Source: Pelecanus crispus (lineage: Eukaryota > Chordata > Aves > Pelecaniformes > Pelecanidae). From it: a DNA stretch of 64,000 nt. Under the pieces are notes generated by a model. It saw only the letters and a program-made list of their open reading frames with translations, was not told where the DNA came from and searched no databases. Of the stretch, positions 51,074-60,113 are shown piece by piece (the stretch's first letter is position 1; the number at the start of each line of letters is the position of its first letter). The position numbers and the translations under genes were made by a program. The DNA is taken from positions 19,259,397-19,323,396 of the forward strand of contig NC_134652.1 of the NCBI RefSeq assembly GCF_030463565.1, given 5' to 3'.

Positions 51074-51904
51074 CTGGACAGGCTGGACCGATGGGCCGAG
51101 GCCAACTGTATGAGGTTCAACAAGGCCAAGTGCCGGGTCCTGCACTTGGGCCACAACAACCCCATGCAACGCTACAGGCTTGGGGAAGAGTGGCTGGAAA
51201 GCTGCCTGGCCGAAAAGGACCTGGGGGTGCTGGTTGACAGCCGGCTGAACATGAGCCAGCAGTGTGCCCAGGTGGCCAAGAAGGCCAACAGCATCCTGGC
51301 TTGTATCAGGAATAGTGTGGCCAGCAGGAGCAGGGAGGTGATTGTCCCCCTGTACTCGGCACTGGTGAGGCCGCACCTGGAATACTGTGTCCAGTTTTGG
51401 GCCCCTCAGCACAAGAAAGACATTGAGGTGCTGGAGCGTGTCCAGAGAAGGGCAGTGAAGCTGGTGAAGGCTCTAGAGCACAAGTCTTATGAGGAGCGGC
51501 TGAGGGAACTGGGGTTGTTTAACCTGGAGAAGAGGAGGCTGAGGGGAGACCTTATCGCTCTCTACAACTACCTGAAAGGAGGTTGTAGTGAGGTGAGTGT
51601 TGGTCTCTTCTCCCAAGTAACAAGCGACAGGACAAGAGGAAACAGCCTCAAGTTGCACTGGGGGAGGTTTAGATTGGTCATTAGGAAAAATTCCTTCACG
51701 GAAAGAGTTGTCAAGCATTGGAAAAGGCTGCCCAGGGAAGTGGTTGAGTCCCCATCCCTGGAGGTATTTAAAAAAAAGACATGTAGATGTGGTGCTTAGG
51801 GCTATGGTTTAGTGGTGGACTTGGCAGTGTCAGGTTAACAGATGGACTTGATGATCTTAAAGGTCTTTTCCAACCTAAACAATTCTATGATTCTATGATT
51901 CATG
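51074..51904 (+). mobile_element. CR1 LINE fragment, 3' half with tail (second of two adjacent)
   Basis: CR1 3' half in plus orientation: [20 protein letters not shown] through [19 protein letters not shown], then the 3' untranslated segment and the tail ATTCTATGATTCTATGATTC at 51884-51903. The reading frame is open from about 51074 to 51799. The start overlaps in sequence the end of the preceding fragment (74 nt near-identical). Confidence 0.93.
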
Positions 51905-54197
51905 ATTACGTTATTTCTATTCAAGCATGTTGCAGAATGGTAACTGATACCTGCTGCCTACTCCTGTTTTCTCTATCTATAGTTCAAAGAATATCTGCCC
52001 TTCCTTCTTCCAAGACCTTTGACTTTGGTAGCTGTGTTGAACAAGCTTATATAGTAATCTCTGCTATACATAAGTGGCAATTTGCAGTAAATAACAGGAC
52101 AAGTTCCTAGGCAATTTCCAAGAACTCCTCCAAGAAAGGGGTGGAAAAAACCAAATAAAGTTACCAAAATTGCCAAACACAATTTTTTGAAAGATCCAGA
52201 AACTAGAAATTAAAAAGATGTTGAGGGGCTGAAAATGTCAAAACATTAAAAGCATTTTATTTTGGAAATATCTAAATTTAAGCAACTACCAGGAGGAGAT
52301 GCTTGCCAGGAGAAGCACCTACCCAGGGCAATGCATACATAAATGTTAGCATGCTCATTTCTTCTCTTCTATACATCAAATGACATTAATGTTTGGGATT
52401 TTTTTTCTGGATTCCTTGTTCATTTTGTCTTACTTTCTTTTTGTTCACTGTGCATTTCTGTATGCACTGGATGGTCTTACTCTTTATGAGTAAATAGTTA
52501 TTCAAAGGGAACAGAGCTTTTGTTTTATGGCTAATCTCATAATGTCCTGCATTCCTAGCAATAGTACTGACACATCAGATCACAAAGTACAGTAAAGGAA
52601 AGGGAACATGCCAAGGTTGCAAGCTCTTCATTGCTTAAAAGGCCCCAATAAATAACTGAAAAAGGAATGATGAGAGTTATTGTGTTACAGTGAATCCATA
52701 TTCCTCCAGTATAAAAAAAATCATATGCACTTTCCTGGAAATTTTTTACATATAGTAAGGATTCAGATACCCTCAACTAATCAAATGAAACAAAGTGCCT
52801 GAATAAAACACGACCCACACTTCTTTTGCCAGAAAGGAGATTTTTCCAAATTCAGGCTTTCACATTGGTTGCTTTGCCAAGTTTATATTCAAAATATAGA
52901 TTCTCCTAAAGAATGGAAGTAATAGCCTTGACGAGAATTGTTTTATCAAGCACTGCTAGTTTTAAACATGTAGGAATGCTGTTCATTATCTTCACCGTGT
53001 CACAGTATAAACTAAGCACATACACATATGTGTATGCACCTGAGATATACCTGAGACAGAGGCACACAGGCTGTGTAAATATAGATTTACAGTTTAAAAC
53101 CCTGTTCATTGAGGCTCAGTAAGTTTTGCTTATGTTCTTCAGTGCATACAAAATGATCGAAAGAATCAGACAGCTTTTTTATTAAGATATTAAAAGAAAA
53201 GATTTTTTTTTTGTCCAGGATGTATTGGAATAACAGAGTTTTCCATGTGCTTAAAGAGAACCAAAAAATGACATAATATTTTTAATTTAAGGATCACCAT
53301 CTAGATTTGCATAAATCCTTCAGAAGTTTATGTGAAATACAAGAAAGAGAACACTAAACTTACAGTGTTCAGTGTACATGGAAAATTATTTTTAATTTAT
53401 CCTCCCATGAATACTAGCTACAGAGACCTGATTGCTTAGCAAGCAGTGTAGTTAAGCCATCTGAGGATAGAAGCAATGCTGCATGACCTTTATGTGACCA
53501 AAATCAGCTAAGCAGCACACCTTTAATACTGGATTGAAAGCACACTAACAAGTATAGAAGCAGAATTTGAATATTGTCCTGCTTATCCATTATTTTTCAA
53601 TTCTTCAGAAGTAAAAAAATAACCTTTCATTCTGAAAACCACAGAAGTTTTTGGTTACATATGCTCCTCACTTCTATCTAAATGTATTTGTCTCAATACT
53701 TTCAGTCTCCTGAACAGCAACTGCTAATAGTACCATCTGAAAAATGCAGTTAAGAAGAGCCCCAGGATCTCTCCATTATATTGACCGTAATTGCAGGATT
53801 CCCTATTATTACAATGTTCTAGCCTATCGCCTATTATTATAGTACTATTCAATACAACCACCAACTCAGGAGGAAGAAAACTGTGATCCTCTGAACACAC
53901 TCTTTGACACCAGATTAAATGTCTGTACATCAGTCGTATATATACATGTGGAAGAGATTTGTGGTGATGGCAAAACTGAGTATCATTCACCGTCCACCTT
54001 AACAGGGAAGCTGAAGAATATGGGTCTCTTCTAGCACATAATGGACATAAAAACCACTAAGATATTCACTGGAATTTTGATGGAGTGGCAGCAGCTCCTA
54101 AGGACGACATCTTCACTGGTCTGCGAGACTACAAGGGCTCATTCATTTTAAACAGAAATTTTCTTTTCTTTTTCTTTTTTTTTTTTTTTTTTAAACT
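51905..54197. other. Intergenic, no feature seen
   Basis: AT-rich unique sequence. The poly(T)/CT tract at 54158-54194 is the only simple repeat of note. Confidence 0.65.
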
Positions 54198-54386
54198 GTG
54201 AGGGTGACTGAACACTGGAGCATATTGCCCAGGGAGGTGGTGCAGTCTCCATCCTTGGAGAAATCCAAAACCCCAAGGGACACAGTCCTGAACTCTAGCT
54301 GACCCTGCTTTGAACAAGAGGGGTTGGACTGGACAACCTTTCAAGGCACCAGATGTGCCCATCAACCTCAGCTATTCCATGACTCC
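54198..54386 (+). mobile_element. Old CR1 3'-end fragment
   Basis: About 190 bp similar to CR1 3' ends: CTGGAGCATATTGCCCAGGG, GAGGTGGTGCAGTCTCCATC, then GAGGGGTTGGACTGGACAAC and a decayed TATTCCATGACT tail. It is preceded by a T-rich tract. More diverged than the other CR1 copies. Confidence 0.75.
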
Positions 54387-57012
54387 CAAACAACTCTGGG
54401 TTTACCAGAAGTTTGAATGAATGACCGGGACAATGAAACTCCTTAGTGCTGCAATAATGATCTGTTTATGGCCTTCAGGTGCAGAGGTAAACAGTTATTA
54501 CAATGCTTTTAAGAGTTGGATCCATTTCAGCAGCTGATAAAGTAATTCTTATCTATTCTTTTGTTAAACATTTTCAGAAGGAAAGGAACAAATACAAGTT
54601 TATTATTTATTGAGTTACTTCCTTTGCACTAGCTTATATTAGTTTTAATGAATTTATTGCTAGACAACTTAAATCCCAAATTAAGATCTTAAAAGCGGTT
54701 TTACAGAATTAGCATTTTTACAGAATAAAAGCCATCAGTATGGTTTTCTGTTTTGATTTAAAGCTTCCACTATTTTTACAGCTTAATCAGTACATAACTG
54801 TGCTGGCACAGCTATGCTAAGAACAAACTGGGATAGACGTCACCAGTGTGTTCCATGTACAGCACCCAGGAATCCAGCCTGCCGTCTTTTCCGCCTGGGC
54901 TCTGCAGAGCCCTCAGTGCTGCCCTGAGGTGAGGCGAGGAAGGGCTAGTTCAGCTCCAGGGCTCCCCGGGTTTATATTGTTTAGCTCTCACCAAACCTCC
55001 AAGAGGCAGCAGTGTTTCAAAAAGCTTATTAGGATATGTCAGTGGTGGATTAAAGATATGATATGATAGTGGATAAAGTTCTTACAATCTCATAGAAAAC
55101 TCCCACGGTTCTCCACAAAACTCAGATAATCGCTTTGTCATATGTGCCTGTTTCTGTTAGAGTTTCTGAAAAGCCACTCTGAGGGGTTGGAGACAGCACT
55201 TGCAAGCAGGGATGGAAACTGAACACCACCGGATCCCTCACCAGGCACACGCACCCACACCGGTGACTCATTACGGTACCTTACAAAGTACCTGTCAGGT
55301 CTGGATCTCAACCTGCGATGAAGCATTGGCTTGTTCCTGGCATTTATAATGACAAAAACTGTCTGCCTAAATTTGGGATGAGGATGAGAATAGTCCTCCT
55401 TTGAAAAGAGTAACCCAAGAAAGCTGTGTGGAGAGTGGTGAGTACGCAGGAGAAGATGGCTCCCTCTCTGCGCTTGTGATACTATGGAAACCAGATAAAT
55501 GCCATTCTAGCTGGTGCTGCAGCTTAATTTTCAATGGCCAAATTGCCCAAGTTCTCTATAACTTTTTCTTATGGACTTTGCACTCAGGGAAGATACTACA
55601 GCAGGTCCTCAGTGCTCTGCCGTTGGTTGCAAGCTGGCAATGTGCTGGAGAAAGGAACAGCTAGCTCTGAGCACAGTATTATACAGATGAGGCTTAATCT
55701 GTACTTGAAAGAGCTATATAAAACATTGACCTGTCACATCCATGCAGCTACTTATTTTCCAATCTAGGGCAGTGTGACTGCAAATTACATTTGCCTACTG
55801 GTTAGTTTGGGCAACTGTAACTGCTCTGTCATTTTGGAAGTGCTCTCCTTACTCGGAGAGGGGGGTTGTACTTGACCAGCAGAACGTGGAAGCTCTCAAG
55901 TTGAGACAAGCCGGCAGTTCGAGCAGGAGCAAAGGAACACTTTACCTATCCTGGCATAAACAACCACTGCCCTCACATGTTCCCTTTCAAAGCCAGACAT
56001 GGGGGGGGGGCGGGGGGGGGAGGAGGTTGTTGCAGAGTCTCTCTGAAACTCTCTACAGCACAGTATTTGGCATTGTGGCACTTAAAAAATTTACTTTGGG
56101 TTTCATAGTGGCAGTATTATAAAATAAATACATAATCTGCATATTTTAACAAAGTATATAAACAAATAGCCAGAAATTGTAAGAATTCACTAAATGTTGT
56201 TCTGTGTCTGTACTATGGATTAAATGTTTTGGCTCTGGTTTTCTTCACTGAAGCCTCAAGTTAGCCAGCTGGCCCTGCTGTCGCTGGCTACAGAGGTAAC
56301 TTGCCTGGTGGCTGCGAAGACAGGCCCTTTTGTGGGTGCGGGCGCTCTACAAGCCTGCTTCACGCTCGCTGGCCAGGGCACCTGCCGGGTCTTCCTCCCA
56401 GGGACCTGCGGGATTGCCACCCCAGCATGGCTGCTGAGAGGCAGAATTCCCGCTGCTGTCTTTCACCAAAACTTCTCTGGGGAAGGACAGCTCTAACTTC
56501 ATGTTGGCGATTCACGAACCCTGACCGGTAAAAGCTGCCTTGGAGTACAGAGAAGTGTAAGTTTCTTGGGAAAGCAGCGGGCTGCCAGGTTTATTTGCAC
56601 CTCCCTCTAAATTAAACCAAACTCTGAGGGATAGGGGAGCACATCAGGCAAAAGAAACTTCTTAATTAAGGGTGTCTGTCTGGGAAATTTTGCTGGCCTG
56701 ATTCTCCCCTTTGTGGGACATGCAGCTGCCATTGCATCTCCACAGAGGAAACATTTAGTGAAGCTTTCAGTACAGACTTTGTAGAGGATTATGTGGTTAC
56801 TCGAATAAAAGTAGTTTATATCTTGTGCAGCAGATATTTACTTATTTGCTTGGTTTATAGCAAGAGTTTAGATAATACAAATCTTTAGAAAGAATTAATC
56901 CTGAGTTCAACACAAACCTTTTAATTTATTTATTTTCTTGTTTTTAATAATTGATATAACATCTATTTTTTAGTTAAGAACAATATGTGAAATAATTCTG
57001 GTCATATTAATC
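54387..57012. other. Intergenic, mostly featureless
   Basis: Unique-looking sequence. A run of 10 G, one C, then 9 G lies at 56001-56020. No exon or repeat family was recognised. Confidence 0.6.
56001..56020. repeat. G-homopolymer tract
   Basis: Ten G, one C, nine G on the plus strand. Potential quadruplex and common assembly or polymorphism site. Confidence 0.9.
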
Positions 57013-58335
57013 AAATCATAGAATCATAGAATCATAGAATCATCTAGGTTGGAAAAGACCTTTAAGATCATCCAGTCCAACCATTAACCTACACTACCAA
57101 GCCCACTCTAGACTAATCAAGGGTAGACCAGACTAAACCATATCCCGAAGTGCCACATCTACCCGTTTTTTAAACGCCTCCAGGGATGGGGACTCCACCA
57201 CCTCTCTGGGCAGCCTGTTCCAATGCCTGACCACCCTTTCCGTAAAGAAATTTTTCCTAATTTCCAGTCGAAACCTCCCCTGGCGCAGCTTAAGCCCATT
57301 TCCTCTTGTCCTATCGCTAGCTACTTGGGAGAAGAGACCAACACCCACCTCACTACAACCTCCTTTCAGGTAGTTGTAGAGAGCGATAAGGTCTCCCCTC
57401 AGCCTCCTCTTTTCCAGGCTAAACAACCCCAGTTCCCTCAGCCGCTCCTCATAAGGCCTGTGCTCCAGACCCTTCACCAGCTTCGTTGCCCGCCTCTGAA
57501 CACGCTCCAGCACCTCAATGTCTTTCTTGTAGTGAGGGGCCCAAAACTGGACACAGTATTCCAGGTGCGGCCTCACCAGCGCCGAGTACAGGGGGACAAT
57601 CACCTCCCTGCTCCTGCTGGCCACACTATTCCTGATACAAGCCAGGATGCTGTTGGCCTTCTTGGCCACCTGGGCACACTGCTGGCTCATGTTCAGCCGG
57701 CTATCTACTAACACCCCCAGGTCCTTTTCGGCCAGGCAGCTTTCCAGCCACTCCTCCCCAAGCCTGTAGCGTTGCATGGGGTTGTTGTGACCGAAGTGCA
57801 GGACCCGGCACTTGGCCTTGTTGAACCTCATACAGTTGGCCTCGGCCCATCGATCCAGTCTGTCCAGGTCCCTCTGCAGGGCCATCCTACCCTCGAGCAG
57901 ATCGACACTCCCACCCAATTTGGTGTCGTCTGCAAACTTACTGAGGGTGCACTCGATCCCCTCATCCAGATCATTGATAAAGATATTGAACAAGACTGGC
58001 CCTAAAACAGAGCCCTGGGGAACACCGCTCGTGACCGGCCGCCAACTGGACTTAACACCATTTATCACTACTCTCTGGGCTCGGCCACCCAACCAGTTCT
58101 TTACCCAGCGAAGAGTATGCCTGTCTAAGCCGTGAGCTGCCAGCTTCCCGAGGAGGATATTATGCGAGACGGTGTCAAAAGCTTTGCTAAAGTCCAGGTA
58201 GATGACATCCACAGCCTTTCCATCATCTACCAGGCGGGTCACCAGGTCATAGAAGGAGATCAGGTTGGTCAAGCAGGACCTGCCTTTTGTGAACCCATGC
58301 TGGCTGGGCCTGATCCCCTGGTTGACCTGTACTTG
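57013..58335 (-). mobile_element. CR1 LINE copy, young-looking, 5'-truncated
   Basis: Minus-strand CR1. The plus strand begins with the reverse complement of the CR1 tail (repeated AATCATAG at 57015-57044), and homology runs to about 58335, where the element is truncated. It retains one uninterrupted ORF2 segment of at least 379 codons. Next to its 5' boundary is a small CTCGCTAG tandem at 58344-58366. No clear target-site duplication was found. It is the least decayed transposable element in the window. Confidence 0.95.
57133..58272 (-). CDS. CR1 ORF2 C-terminal remnant (reverse transcriptase part)
   Basis: An intact 379-codon frame; its boundary at 58272 is not a true start, because the CR1 frame stays open upstream to at least 58330. 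Seen in order: RT motif [10 protein letters not shown] (about 25-33), motif [14 protein letters not shown] (83-95), motif C FADD (113-116), then the CR1 C-terminal region ending [21 protein letters not shown] full CR1 ORF2 would also carry an N-terminal endonuclease and the first RT segments, which are missing. This is a fossil retrotransposon frame, not a host gene. Confidence 0.85.
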   Translation of the reverse strand: MTNLISFYDLVTRLVDDGKAVDVIYLDFSKAFDTVSHNILLGKLAAHGLDRHTLRWVKNWLGGRAQRVVINGVKSSWRPVTSGVPQGSVLGPVLFNIFINDLDEGIECTLSKFADDTKLGGSVDLLEGRMALQRDLDRLDRWAEANCMRFNKAKCRVLHFGHNNPMQRYRLGEEWLESCLAEKDLGVLVDSRLNMSQQCAQVAKKANSILACIRNSVASRSREVIVPLYSALVRPHLEYCVQFWAPHYKKDIEVLERVQRRATKLVKGLEHRPYEERLRELGLFSLEKRRLRGDLIALYNYLKGGCSEVGVGLFSQVASDRTRGNGLKLRQGRFRLEIRKNFFTERVVRHWNRLPREVVESPSLEAFKKRVDVALRDMV

Positions 58336-59289
58336 CCTGTGGAGTTCGCTCGCTAGCTCGCTAGCTCCGAGATCATGAAATACTTATGGCCTCTGGTGGG
58401 TTAGCATGGACTATAAAATGTGCTAAATCAGAGACAAGGAAAGCTTGAAATAGGTTTTATGAGGTGGCTTGAGGGAAAGCGTGAAATAGTTTGTGTGAAA
58501 TAGCTTGTATTTACCATGTAGTACTCATTTTGCTGAAGCTATAGATTACATTTCCCCTTGTTAAGAATAAACACTGATTAATTTATGCAGCTAAAAGATT
58601 AGTGTGAGCATAAAGCCCTTCTTTGAATAGAAATTCCTCCCTATTTTAATTATTGATAATAGCTCAACTTGCTCAAAAGGGAAGAATTTTAGCATGTGAA
58701 ATTTATTCTGCCGCTTTTTCTCTGCACTCTTTGATGGGTACGGAAAAGGGGCTACCCTGTATTTCTTTGCACCAGCTCCCCCGATTCCCCAGCTCAAAAA
58801 CACAGACCGTGGTGGTTTTTTTTAAGGAAAACGTACCACGAGAAGGTGGTTAAACGATTTTTGTACCCTACTAACAATCCCGTAAGGCCTTTCATACGCA
58901 CACAGCCTGACTAAACGGCCCGGCGGGGTCCCGGCTCCATGTTGACCTCGATGAAGGCGGCCGGTGTGGGCAGCAGCTCCCCCACAGCGCGATGCTGCTG
59001 CCGCCACTGCTCGCTGACGCTCCGGTAAGCGTTCAGGGCCCGCGGACGGCAAGCCGAGCTGTTTAAATCGGTGGAGATGGGACCGGTAGGGTTTCCAGCT
59101 GTGACACACAGAACATGGAGAGGCTGTAGTAACAGCTCAGTCACCTCGGCGCAGATCCTGCCTACCAGCAGGCTGATGAGCCCATACCGTGAGGCATCAG
59201 TCCCGCGTACAGTAAGAGCTCTATACTTTTATTTCAGGCGCTCAGCTGACGCAACAACGCCCCTGAAATAACTTTGCGTCATCGTTCTC
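58336..59289. other. Intergenic upstream of SLC35G1
   Basis: Mostly AT-rich until about 58900, then rising GC. It includes a short minus-strand frame (58911-59144) with protein-like composition discussed in the findings, and the paired bZIP-like sites at 59247-59281. Confidence 0.55.
59247..59281. promoter_or_regulatory. Inverted pair of TGACGCAA (CRE/C/EBP-like) sites
   Basis: TGACGCAA at 59247-59254 and its exact reverse complement TTGCGTCA at 59274-59281, separated by 19 bp, about 650 bp upstream of the SLC35G1 start. This octamer combines CREB/ATF and C/EBP half-sites. Binding is inferred. Confidence 0.45.
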
Positions 59290-59834
59290 CACAGTTGTCA
59301 CTTCCCCGCCAGCGCACCGCCTCAGAAAGCTGGTCGGCAGCAGCCGCGGCCTGTGCCGCCGCGCACCGCGCCGCCCGCCCAGCGCTCCCACCGCGCCGGC
59401 ACCGGCCGCGCCTAACGGTCACGGCGGGGGCCGGCGCCGCCCCTCCGCTCCGCTCTCCGGCGAGGCGAGAGCTCCCCCTCCCGAGGCGCCCTGGCCTCGC
59501 TCCTCCCCGCCGAGCCCCGCCGCGGCCCAGGCCCCTCGCCCGGGCAGCGCTCTCCGCCGCCCGCGCCGCGCCCCGACAGCGGGCCACCGCGGGCTGAGGG
59601 GACGCCCGGGAGGGACCGGCAGGGCGCTGCCGCGGGGCCGCTCGGCTCCCTGCGGGCTGTCGGGCGGGTACCTGCCGCGGCAGGGGGCCTGGCGAGCCGG
59701 CCGTCTCCCGGCGGGGCCCTGGCTCTGGGGGTGTGAGCCGCCACCTGGCACGGCCCCCCCCCCGCCGCGGGGGCACGGCGCTCCGGGGCGGGGGGGGGGG
59801 GGGAGGGAGCCGGGCGGCGCTGGGCGGCGGCACC

Positions 59835-59842
59835 GCATGCGC
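59835..59842. promoter_or_regulatory. NRF1-like site GCATGCGC
   Basis: CCGCATGCGCAG at 59833-59844 differs from the NRF1 core GCGCATGCGC by one base. It lies about 65 bp upstream of the first SLC35G1 ATG, a typical place for this factor in CpG-island promoters. Confidence 0.45.
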
Positions 59843-59905
59843 AGGAGGCCAGGTGCTTGCCGGCTTGTGGGCAGCCGGTAGCGCGGCGGGCAGCCCGGCG
59901 TCCTC

Positions 59906-60113
59906 ATGGTGCTGTGTCAGGGCGGCGAGGCCGCCGCGGTTCCGGCGGCGGGCGGGAAGGAGCCGGAGGTGCCGCCGAGCCGGGAGGACGGTGCGGGTGC
60001 GGGGCAGCCTTGCCTGTGCCCGGCGCCCGGCATGGAGGCGGCGGGCGCCGAAGAGCGCCGCGTTTGTGGCTGCTGCTCGGGCTTGTCCTGGCCGCGCTGC
60101 TGCAAGGCACCCG
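59906..60113 (+). CDS. SLC35G1: SLC35G1 first coding exon (partial gene, runs off right edge)
   Basis: An open frame starts at ATG 59906 (CCTCATGG) and ends at donor GTGAGG in phase 1. It encodes a 69-codon Gly/Ala-rich N-terminus with EAAGAEERRVCGCCSGLSWP and RCCKAP near its end. This resembles, as I recall it, the human SLC35G1 N-terminal cytosolic region (EAAGAPDRGRCWLC...CC). SLC35G1 is a ten-helix member of the nucleotide-sugar/drug-metabolite transporter superfamily; in human it is reported in the ER and plasma membrane as a STIM1 partner. No membrane-spanning exon lies in the remaining 3.9 kb, so they are expected beyond the window. A second in-frame ATG at 60032 has a better Kozak context (GGCATGG) and could be the true start. 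Synteny (LGI1 then SLC35G1, same strand) supports the call; sequence support alone is moderate. Confidence 0.68.
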
